A stretch of 64,000 nt of DNA, taken from assembly GCA_963780755.1 (NCBI GenBank), contig CAWACX010000002.1, forward strand, positions 62,001 through 126,000, in the 5' to 3' direction. Made by a program: the position numbers and the translations under genes. The notes below the pieces were generated by a model, which was not told where the DNA came from, ran no database searches, and worked only from the letters and a program-made list of their open reading frames with translations. Origin of the DNA: JALYNX01 sp963780755. GTDB lineage: Bacteria; Actinomycetota; Acidimicrobiia; Spongiisociales; ZC4RG35. This document shows positions 48,657 to 56,408 of the stretch, piece by piece; position 1 is the stretch's first letter, and each line of letters starts with the position of its first letter.

Positions 48657-50804
48657 TTGGCAGCGCGCAGAGCCGGTCTCGGTCGCGGCTTGGAGGCACT
48701 GATCCCGACAGGCAATTCTGAGCATCACAAAAAGCGTGCCCTTCGGATAATCGACGCCGACGGGCACCTGGTCGCCGACGACCCTGGGCTCGATCCCGAG
48801 CTCTACCAGCAGATGTACCGGCAAATGGTCCAGGCCCGTGTCCTCGATCGGCGGATGCTCGCGATGCAACGACAGGGCCGGCTGGGGACCTACGCCATGC
48901 TCGAAGGCCAGGAAGCGGTACAGATCGGCTCCGCCCTCGCCCTGCGACCGGACGACTTCGTGTTCCCCTCCTACCGGGAGCACGCGGTCCAGGTCTCCAG
49001 AGGGCTGCCCATCGAAGTCCTCCTCGCCTACTGGAAGGGGCTCCCCAACTCGGGATGGGACATCGAGAAGTACCGCACCGGGATCGTCACCGTCCCCATC
49101 GCCAGCCAGCTGCCCCACGCCGTCGGCTACTCCTATATGACAAAGCTCCGCGGCGAGGACACCGTCACCGCCACCTACTTCGGTGACGGCGCCACCTCGG
49201 AGAGTGACTTCCACGCAGCGATGAACTTCGCAGGAGTATGGAAGACCCCGACCGTTTTCATCTGCGCCAACAACCTCTACGCGATCTCGGTCCCCTACGA
49301 GAAGCAGACGGCATCGGAGACCATCGCCCAGAAGGCCGCCGCTTACGGCTTCGATGGCTTCAGGGTCGACGGCATGGACCCGATCGCGATGTTCCTCGCC
49401 ACCCGGCTCGCGGTCCGGCATGCCCGAAAGGGCCAGGGACCGACCCTGATCGAGGCCATGACCTACCGCTACGGACCGCATGCCACCGCCGACGACCCGA
49501 CCCGATACCGGTCCCGCGAGGAAGAGCAGAAGTGGAGGCGCCGCGATCCGATCGAGAGGCTGCGCCGTTTCCTGGAGCGACGGGACGAGTGGGACCAGGA
49601 AACCGAGGAGAAGGTCACCCGGGAGGCCTCAGAGGAGGTAGAAGCTGCAATCACAGCCATTGAGGCCGAGGCACTCCCGTCGCGAGACGACGCAGTGCGG
49701 CACGGCTTCCACAGGATCCCCGCCCACGTCGTGGAGCAGTTGCATTCAATGCAGCGGGCTCACGGCGAGGAGCCGACACCGTTCCGGGACGACGAAGTCT
49801 GGGCGATAGGCGAGGATGCGCTCCCGGCGGGGCCGACCGAGTCCTGGACCATGGCCGATGCAATCAATGCCGCGCTGGGCCAAGCTATGGGGCGAAACCC
49901 CGATGTGGTGGTTCTGGGCGAGGACGTGGGTTTGAGTGGCGGCGTTTTCCGGATCACTGAAGGGCTTCAGGAGAACTACGGCGAGGCGAGAGTCATCGAC
50001 ACCCCGCTCAACGAGTCCGGGATCGTCGGGGCTGCCGTGGGGATGGCCCTCGCCGGCGGTCGCCCGGTGGCGGAGATCCAGTTCGAGGGGTTCGTTTACC
50101 CGGCTTTCGACCAGATAGTCAGCCATCTCGGTCGGTTCCGATTCCGGACCAGAGGCAGCTCCAGCCTCCCGGTGGTGGTGCGCTTCCCCAACGGCGCCGG
50201 CATCGGCGCCCACGAGCACCACTGCGACTCACCCGAGGCCTATTTCGTCCACGCACCTGGCCTGGTCGTGATCTGCCCGTCGACCGCAGTCGACGCCAAG
50301 GGCCTCCTCGCCGCAGCTCTCGAGGGCGACGATCCGGTGATCTTCCTCGAGCCCAAGGTCCTCTACAGGGCGGGCCGGGAGGATGTTCCAACCGAGCACT
50401 ACACCCTTCCCATCGGCCGGGCCCGGGTGCGACGAGCGGGCACCGACCTCACCCTGGTCACCTACGGAGGCATGGTCCCCGTCGCGCTCGAGGCCGCCGA
50501 ACGCTCCGGGGCCTCGGTGGAGGTCGTCGATCTTCGCACACTGTTCCCGTGGGACCGGGAGACCGTCCTCGCCTCGGTCTCGCGGACCGGGCGCCTGCTT
50601 CTCGTCCAGGAACCCCAGGGATCGGCCGGCGTGGCCGCCGAGGTGGCTGCCGTGGTCGCGGAAAAGGCCCTCTACGACCTCCAGGCGCCGATCGTCAGAG
50701 TCACTGGGTACGACGTGCCCTGGCCTCAGTTCGCCATCGAGAAGCACGCCCTGATCGATGTCGACCGGGTGCTCGCCGGGATACGGGAGGCCCTCGGACG
50801 TTGA
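48657..50804 (+). CDS. 2-oxoacid dehydrogenase E1 alpha-beta fusion with a ParB-like N-terminal peptide
   Basis: A 715-residue fused thiamine-diphosphate enzyme. Residues about 35-370 are E1 alpha (YAMLEGQEAVQIGSALAL; ThDP motif YFGDGATSESDFH ... NNLYAIS). Residues about 395-715 are E1 beta (NAALGQAMGRNPDVVVLGEDVG; NESGIVGAAVGMALAG; GAGIGAHEHHCDSPEAYF). It decarboxylates pyruvate or branched-chain 2-oxoacids for the E2 partner, not in the window. The first 20 residues, RRAGLGRGLEALIPTG, match the conserved N-terminus of ParB, not any E1. The start is TTG 48657 with GGAGG at 48644-48648 (8-nt spacing); no other in-frame ATG or GTG start would give an intact E1, so this peptide is translated. 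LOG gene overlaps the end (TTGA). Confidence 0.9.
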   Translation: MAARRAGLGRGLEALIPTGNSEHHKKRALRIIDADGHLVADDPGLDPELYQQMYRQMVQARVLDRRMLAMQRQGRLGTYAMLEGQEAVQIGSALALRPDDFVFPSYREHAVQVSRGLPIEVLLAYWKGLPNSGWDIEKYRTGIVTVPIASQLPHAVGYSYMTKLRGEDTVTATYFGDGATSESDFHAAMNFAGVWKTPTVFICANNLYAISVPYEKQTASETIAQKAAAYGFDGFRVDGMDPIAMFLATRLAVRHARKGQGPTLIEAMTYRYGPHATADDPTRYRSREEEQKWRRRDPIERLRRFLERRDEWDQETEEKVTREASEEVEAAITAIEAEALPSRDDAVRHGFHRIPAHVVEQLHSMQRAHGEEPTPFRDDEVWAIGEDALPAGPTESWTMADAINAALGQAMGRNPDVVVLGEDVGLSGGVFRITEGLQENYGEARVIDTPLNESGIVGAAVGMALAGGRPVAEIQFEGFVYPAFDQIVSHLGRFRFRTRGSSSLPVVVRFPNGAGIGAHEHHCDSPEAYFVHAPGLVVICPSTAVDAKGLLAAALEGDDPVIFLEPKVLYRAGREDVPTEHYTLPIGRARVRRAGTDLTLVTYGGMVPVALEAAERSGASVEVVDLRTLFPWDRETVLASVSRTGRLLLVQEPQGSAGVAAEVAAVVAEKALYDLQAPIVRVTGYDVPWPQFAIEKHALIDVDRVLAGIREALGR

Positions 50805-51364
50805 CCACGACTGTGGCGGTGTTCGGGTCATCCCAGACCGGCATCGACTCTGAGGACTGGGCGGATGCCGTGAAGGTCGGGGCCCGGTTGGCCGCCGCCG
50901 GGGTGGCCGTGATCACCGGCGGCTACGGGGGCACGATGGAGGCGGCCTCCCTTGGCGCGGCCACGGCCGGCGGCAAGGTGATCGGTGTCACCGCCCCCAC
51001 CCTGTTTCCCGGGCGGTCCGGGGAAAACTCCTACGTCGACGAGTTGATCGAGGCCCCGACCCTCTCCTCCAGGATCGACTTCATGATGCAACGGGCCGAT
51101 GCCACGATCACCCTGGCCGGGTCTCTGGGCACCGCCACCGAGTTGCTCACCGCCTGGAACATGAACTTCATCGCCCGCCGAGTCGGAGGCCGCCCGTTCC
51201 CGAGCGTCGCGGTCGGAGCCCAATGGCAAAAGGTGGCCGATGCGCTAGTCCTCCTGATTGGAGCCGAAAACGACGGTATCCATTGGGCAAATACGGCGGA
51301 TGAAGCTGTCGACTGGGTTCTGGGGCAACTCGGAATCCACGAGACAGGCCGGGCGACCACCTAG
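50801..51364 (+). CDS. LOG family protein (lysine-decarboxylase-like Rossmann fold)
   Basis: A 187-residue protein of the cytokinin riboside phosphohydrolase/LOG family: VAVFGSSQTG, AVITGGYGGTMEAASLGAATAGGKVIGVT and ITLAGSLGTATELLTAWN, where the family's PGGxGTxxE appears as AGSLGTATE. It likely cleaves a nucleotide monophosphate N-glycosidic bond; bacterial roles are broad. A TTG start at 50801 overlaps the E1 stop, with GGGAGG 11 bases before. Coupled to the E1 fusion. Confidence 0.85.
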   Translation: MTTTVAVFGSSQTGIDSEDWADAVKVGARLAAAGVAVITGGYGGTMEAASLGAATAGGKVIGVTAPTLFPGRSGENSYVDELIEAPTLSSRIDFMMQRADATITLAGSLGTATELLTAWNMNFIARRVGGRPFPSVAVGAQWQKVADALVLLIGAENDGIHWANTADEAVDWVLGQLGIHETGRATT

Positions 51365-51378
51365 TCTCTGGCCAGGTC

Positions 51379-51591
51379 ATGACTCACATCCGCACCGCAC
51401 CCAAACCCTCGTCCAAGCACAAGATCGCTGACTGCCGCAAGGGCATTCACAACTATGCAGATGGCCAGCACATAGGCGCCGGCATCACGCGCCGGGTGTG
51501 CCAGACCTGTGCTTATGTCACCATCGACCTCAGCGGCGTGGACGACGCGTCGACCCACAACGCCACTGAACTGACCACCGCCCAGCAGTAG
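51379..51591 (+). CDS. Small protein with zinc-ribbon-like cysteines
   Basis: A 70-residue protein with DCRKGIHNYADGQHIGAGITRRVCQTCAYVTIDLSG: one Cys, a His, and a CxxC, a half zinc-ribbon spacing seen in small actinobacterial proteins. No family is recognised. It starts at the ATG at 51379, 15 bp after LOG; a Shine-Dalgarno is weak. Confidence 0.55.
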   Translation: MTHIRTAPKPSSKHKIADCRKGIHNYADGQHIGAGITRRVCQTCAYVTIDLSGVDDASTHNATELTTAQQ

Positions 51592-51619
51592 GCGGTTTCC
51601 CGCCTCTAAGCTCCCGCCG

Positions 51620-52498
51620 GTGCCACGACTCATTCGAGCCGCCGGGGGTGTCGTGATACGGCGAACCCGGAAAGGCCGCATCGAGGTCCTGGTCTCTCAC
51701 CGCCCGCGCTACGACGACTGGTCGTTGCCCAAGGGCAAGGCAGATCCCAACGAAACGCCTGAGCAAACAGCAATCCGCGAGGTGCTCGAGGAGACGGGAT
51801 ATCACTGCCGAATCGTGGCTCCATTGGGGAAGACGCGATATCGGGTGTCCAGTCGCACCAAAGAGGTGAGCTGGTTCGTGATGCGGCCTCTCCCCGACAG
51901 TCCCGGGTTCAAGCCCAACAACGAGGTCGACAAGGTCAAATGGCTGAAACGCAAGAAGGCAGCCTCGCGCCTCGACTACGAGCGCGACCGGGCTCTGGTC
52001 GCCGAGACCGATCTCAAGAAGCTGGCCAGAACCGGGACACTCTTCCTGGTGCGACATGCCACCGCAGGCGACCGCTCGAAGTGGAAAGGCAGTGACCGCA
52101 GCCGTGATCTGACCAAGTCCGGGATCAGACAGTCGCAATCGATCGCAGATAGCCTGGCGGGGCGTGGCATCGAGCGCATCTTGAGCAGCCCCTATGACCG
52201 GTGCACTCAGACGATGGTGCCCCTGGCCTCGCTCACAGGAGCCCCTGTCGAGAGCACCGAGGCTTTGGTCGAAGGACACGACGTCAATGGGGCATGGGAG
52301 CTGGTCAAGTCGCTGGTGGGGCAAAACGCGGTGCTCTGCACCCACGGCGACATCATCGCTCCGCTGATGAGCCGCCTCATCGAAGCCGGCCTCAGCATCG
52401 ATTCCCGGCTCTATTACTCCAAGGGTTCGACCTGGGAGGTCGAAGTGGACGGGGGCAAGTTCACCACCGGCACCTACGTCCCGCCGTCCAACAAGTAA
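51620..52498 (+). CDS. Nudix hydrolase fused to histidine phosphatase (MutT1-like)
   Basis: A 292-residue two-domain enzyme as in mycobacterial MutT1 (Rv2985). The N-terminal Nudix box is GKADPNETPEQTAIREVLEETGY, complete with REUxEExGU. The C-terminal histidine phosphatase begins TLFLVRHATAG and has SSPYDRCTQTMVPL and LCTHGDIIAPLMSRL. Together they are known to hydrolyse 8-oxo-dGTP and then the monophosphate, or Ap(n)A. A GTG start at 51620 is used. No clear Shine-Dalgarno. Confidence 0.92.
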   Translation: MPRLIRAAGGVVIRRTRKGRIEVLVSHRPRYDDWSLPKGKADPNETPEQTAIREVLEETGYHCRIVAPLGKTRYRVSSRTKEVSWFVMRPLPDSPGFKPNNEVDKVKWLKRKKAASRLDYERDRALVAETDLKKLARTGTLFLVRHATAGDRSKWKGSDRSRDLTKSGIRQSQSIADSLAGRGIERILSSPYDRCTQTMVPLASLTGAPVESTEALVEGHDVNGAWELVKSLVGQNAVLCTHGDIIAPLMSRLIEAGLSIDSRLYYSKGSTWEVEVDGGKFTTGTYVPPSNK

Positions 52499-52564
52499 TC
52501 GGCGCTCTCTGGGAGAATCCGGCTTCGGACTCAGATGCCTCCGACAGGGGTATGGAGGAAAGCA

Positions 52565-54613
52565 GTGCCCTCGACCGGCCGACAAAGCACCCGGATCATC
52601 CTCCTCTTCGGCATGTCGGCGATGGCGCTCTCCCTGTTCGCTGCCCAACCGGCTTCCGCATCCGGTGACACCACTGTCCGTTGGGAGAGCTTCTCCGAGT
52701 CGCCGGAATGCGGACAGCCCTACACCCGACCGCCTCAAGTCTCGAAGTCCGGCTCGTTGACCAACAGCGAGCGGATCCTCGGGCCTTTCGGCACCTACTT
52801 CGGGCGCTCGATCAACCAGGTGAAGTCTCGACTCGTGCTGTGGACTGTCCCCGGCAGTGGTGGGCAACGGGTCCTCGTCCATAACGCGGCCCTGCCCGCG
52901 TTTCGGCGCGTGGCGACGGGACTGGCGGCGGCGGCGGCCAATGGCCAGGTGTATCGGATCACCAGGGTCAGCGCCTTCTCCGCCCGCACCGTCGACGGGA
53001 CCCGGCAGATCTCCAGGCATGGCCTGGGGACGGCCATCGACATCAACTACCCACAGAACCCCTACCGCGCCGACGGAAAACTGATCACCGACTTCCCCGA
53101 CTGGTTCGTCAAGGTCTGGCGGGATGCCGGGTTTTGTTGGGGTGGGGACTGGAGAGGGTCGAAGGACGCCATGCACTTCTCCTGGGTGGGGCCCAAGGCC
53201 ACGCCGGCCACCAACGACCCGCTGCCACCGATTCCACCGCTGACCTCGATCAAGGTCTTCGGCGCTCCGGTGGCCGACATCTCGACGATTTTCGCCCCGG
53301 TCATCGATCGGTACGACTTCATGATCGCCGACGGCGACGGCAACGCTTCGCCAGACGTGATCGGGTTGCGGTCCCACCCCGACGGCTCCGTGATCGACGT
53401 CGCCTCAGGAATCGACATGTTCGGCGCCTGCTCCATCGCCCGCTTCTTCGTTCCGGACAAGACCTTGGCAGGGGCAGAGCACACCCTGTTCGTCGACATC
53501 GACGGTGACAGCCGCCAGGACCTGGTGTCGATCAACGGATCCCAGGCGCGGGTCGCCACCCGGCGCGGTGACTACGAGGACCTGGCCACCAGGGCCACCT
53601 CCATCGAACCCGACGCAGTCGCCATCGCGGGAGGTGACTTCAATGCCGACCACCTCGCCGACCTTTGGGTGGTCTCTGCCGATGGCAATCTGCGAGTGCA
53701 TGCCGGGCCAGCTTGGACCAGTGTCCTCCACCAGCAGGCCCTCCCCGATGGGGCGCCGCTCGAGATCGCTGTCGGAGACCGGGATGGCGGCAACCTTCCC
53801 GAGCTGTTCGCCCTTTACTCGTCGGGTACCGGGAGCCGGGTCGAGGTGCTCAAGCTCGGCGGGAGTTGGCAGTTGTCCCAGGGGGTCCCGGTCTCGGTGC
53901 CGGCGGCCCAGGTCCGATCGCTAGGTGCGGCCGACTACGACGGCGACGGCCGAGCCGACATCCAGGTGTTCGACGGGCGCCTCAAGCCATACTTGGGCAA
54001 CTCCGCGACCGGCCGCCCTGCGTCGGGATGGTTTGCCAACCCCAACTGCCCGGATGTCCCCGTCCGACTGCTCTATAACGGGACGTTCTTCGACGACGAC
54101 GCCAGCGTCCACGTCAAGGGAATCGAGGCCATGGCCGCGGCGGGGATCACCAAGGGCTGCAACCCACCCTTCAACGACATGTTTTGCCCTGAGCGGACAC
54201 TGACCAGGGCCGAGGCGGCGACTCTTCTTGCCCGGGCACTCTCCTTGCCCGATCCGGGGAAGGATTTCTTCGTCGATGACAACGGCGACGTGTTGGAGGG
54301 TGGGATCAACCGCCTCGCTGGCGCCGGGATAACCACCGGATGCAACCCGCCGGCCAACAACCGTTACTGCCCGGATCGGTCGCTGTCCAGGGCAGAGTTC
54401 GCCACCTTCATCGCACGCGCCCTGAGCCTCCCGGCCGCCTCCCGTGACTTCTTTGTCGACGACAACGGGCACATTCTCGAAGGCGCGATCAACCGGATCG
54501 CCCAGGCTGGGATAACCACCGGGTGCAACCCGCCGGCCAACACCCAGTTCTGCCCGGCCCGGCTCAACACCCGGGCGGAGACCGCCACGTTCCTCACCAG
54601 AGCGCTGGGATGA
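52565..54613 (+). CDS. Secreted M15 peptidase with FG-GAP-like repeats and three SLH domains
   Basis: A 682-residue surface protein. Signal peptide (TRIILLFGMSAMALSLFAAQPASA) is followed by an M15 D-Ala-D-Ala carboxypeptidase domain (RHGLGTAIDINYPQNPY; DAMHFSW), then FG-GAP-like propeller blades with calcium-type loops (IADGDGNASPDVIG; DIDGDSRQDLVSI; DYDGDGRADIQVFDG) and three C-terminal SLH domains, each with GITxGCNPPxNxxFCP and a RAExATxxARAL helix. Paired Cys in each SLH suggest disulfides, a form common in Actinobacteria. The GTG at 52565 has GGAGG at proper spacing; an ATG ten codons earlier does not. It probably trims peptidoglycan while held to the wall. Confidence 0.88.
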   Translation: MPSTGRQSTRIILLFGMSAMALSLFAAQPASASGDTTVRWESFSESPECGQPYTRPPQVSKSGSLTNSERILGPFGTYFGRSINQVKSRLVLWTVPGSGGQRVLVHNAALPAFRRVATGLAAAAANGQVYRITRVSAFSARTVDGTRQISRHGLGTAIDINYPQNPYRADGKLITDFPDWFVKVWRDAGFCWGGDWRGSKDAMHFSWVGPKATPATNDPLPPIPPLTSIKVFGAPVADISTIFAPVIDRYDFMIADGDGNASPDVIGLRSHPDGSVIDVASGIDMFGACSIARFFVPDKTLAGAEHTLFVDIDGDSRQDLVSINGSQARVATRRGDYEDLATRATSIEPDAVAIAGGDFNADHLADLWVVSADGNLRVHAGPAWTSVLHQQALPDGAPLEIAVGDRDGGNLPELFALYSSGTGSRVEVLKLGGSWQLSQGVPVSVPAAQVRSLGAADYDGDGRADIQVFDGRLKPYLGNSATGRPASGWFANPNCPDVPVRLLYNGTFFDDDASVHVKGIEAMAAAGITKGCNPPFNDMFCPERTLTRAEAATLLARALSLPDPGKDFFVDDNGDVLEGGINRLAGAGITTGCNPPANNRYCPDRSLSRAEFATFIARALSLPAASRDFFVDDNGHILEGAINRIAQAGITTGCNPPANTQFCPARLNTRAETATFLTRALG

Positions 54614-54644
54614 CACACCCGGCATTAGCCGACGGTGCGGTGAC

Positions 54645-56408
54645 TCAGACGGTCTTGGTGCCGGCCACCCAGTCTCGGTAGAGGGCGGCGTACAGCCCTT
54701 CGTGGGCGATCAGGTCACGGTGATGGCCTCGTTCGACGAGACGGCCCTTGTCGAACACCAAAACCTCGTCAGCCCCTTCGGCTGTCGCCAGGCGGTGGGC
54801 GATGGTGACCGAGGTCCGACCTTCGATCAGGTGCTGGATGGCGTGCCTCAGGGCCACGTCGAGTGCCGGGTCGACCGCGGAGGTCGCCTCATCGAGGACC
54901 AGGAGATCGGGGGAGCCGATCCATGCCCGGACCAGCGCCACCAGCTGGCGCTCGCCGGCGGAGAGGTTGCCTCCTCGCTCGCCCACCTGGGTGTCGAGGC
55001 CGGCGGGAAGCCCGGTCAGCCAATCTCCGAGCTCCAACTCGTGGAACGAAGTCCAGATCTCGGCGTCGTCGGCTTCCGGGCTTCCGTATCGGACGTTTCC
55101 GGCGATGGTGTCGTCGAAGAGGAAACCTTCCTGGGGGACGAAGGCCACCCGGGAGCGAAGCTCGGCGAGGGGAACCCGCTTGGCGTTGACCCCACCAATG
55201 GTCACCGCGCCTCCGCTGGGGTCGACCAAGCGCACCAGCAGCTTGGCGAAGGTCGTCTTCCCGGAGCCGGTCTCACCAACCACCGCGACCCGCGACCCGA
55301 CCGGGATGTCCACGGTCACGCCCTGCAGCACTTCAGACCCTTCCTCGTATGAGAAGTTGACGTCTCGGAACCGGGCGCTGAGCCCTCCCGACCGGAGGTG
55401 CTCGGGGTTCTCAGGGTCGGCGACTTCGATCTCGCTGTCCAGGGCGCCGAGGATCCGGCGCAATCCCGAGGCCGCATGCTGGGCGAACTCCAGAGTCTCC
55501 ACCACGATCTGAAGTGGCTCAATGAGCAGATTGGTGAGGAAGAGGAAGGCGATCAGGGTCCCCGCGGTCATCCCCTGGTTGACACCGATGATGATCCCGG
55601 TGACCACGATGGCGGCGGTGAGCAGGCCGGCGAACACCTCGGCCGAGGAGAAGAGGATGTTTCCGAAGCGGGCGGTCCTGAACTCGGACCAGAACCTCCG
55701 CTCCAGGGCTTCGGCGACCTTGACCTTGGTCGGCTCCTCGATCCCATAGGAACGGACCACCGGGATCGCGGTGATCGACTCGCTCAGCACACCGAGGGAG
55801 TTCCCCACCTCGCTGCGAACCCGGTCGTAATTGCGGGACAACACGACCTGGAACCAGCGCATCAGGCCCAGATAGAGCAAGACCCCGACCAGGGCCACCA
55901 GGGCGAGGCGCCACTGGTAGACGGACATGACCACCAGCGCCAGGAACACCTGGCTCCCGGCGATGACGATCCCGACCCCGCCCCACTCCATGAACTCCTC
56001 GAGGGTGGTCACGTCCGAGGTCACCCGCGAGACGAGGTCTCCGCGGCGGTCGGACTCGGTGTGAAGCACCGAGCGACGGAGCAAATGGCGGAAGGTCATG
56101 ATCCGGAGGTCGGAGAGACCGTTCGACGAGCTTCGGATCAGGCGATGGATGGCAGCCCGGCCCACGAAGGCGCCGATCACGAGACAGACGAGGGCGATGG
56201 CCGACTTCTGCAGGACGCCGACCATGTCGACTCCGCCTGGAGCCAGGATCTCGTCGTCGATGATCTTTTGCATCACGACCGGGGTGACCACCGTGATCGC
56301 CTGCCCCATCATCGCCATCAGCAGCGTGACCTTCAGCCCGTGGCGCAGCGCCGGAGCCACCCGGAAGGCGCGCACCAGGATCGTGCCGCTGGATGTGGGA
56401 TCGCTCAC
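54645..56408 (-). CDS. Heterodimeric ABC exporter, catalytic subunit
   Basis: A 587-residue type IV ABC exporter half with six membrane helices and an ATPase domain: Walker A GETGSGKTTFAK, signature LSAGERQLVALVRAW, Walker B LLVLDEATSAVD (catalytic Glu present), H-loop TIAHRLAT. It overlaps the partner gene by 4 bp (ATGA). The partner has Asp in place of the catalytic Glu, so this subunit carries the active consensus site. It likely exports a drug, lipid or peptide. Convergent with the SLH protein gene. Confidence 0.9.
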   Translation of the reverse strand: MSDPTSSGTILVRAFRVAPALRHGLKVTLLMAMMGQAITVVTPVVMQKIIDDEILAPGGVDMVGVLQKSAIALVCLVIGAFVGRAAIHRLIRSSSNGLSDLRIMTFRHLLRRSVLHTESDRRGDLVSRVTSDVTTLEEFMEWGGVGIVIAGSQVFLALVVMSVYQWRLALVALVGVLLYLGLMRWFQVVLSRNYDRVRSEVGNSLGVLSESITAIPVVRSYGIEEPTKVKVAEALERRFWSEFRTARFGNILFSSAEVFAGLLTAAIVVTGIIIGVNQGMTAGTLIAFLFLTNLLIEPLQIVVETLEFAQHAASGLRRILGALDSEIEVADPENPEHLRSGGLSARFRDVNFSYEEGSEVLQGVTVDIPVGSRVAVVGETGSGKTTFAKLLVRLVDPSGGAVTIGGVNAKRVPLAELRSRVAFVPQEGFLFDDTIAGNVRYGSPEADDAEIWTSFHELELGDWLTGLPAGLDTQVGERGGNLSAGERQLVALVRAWIGSPDLLVLDEATSAVDPALDVALRHAIQHLIEGRTSVTIAHRLATAEGADEVLVFDKGRLVERGHHRDLIAHEGLYAALYRDWVAGTKTV

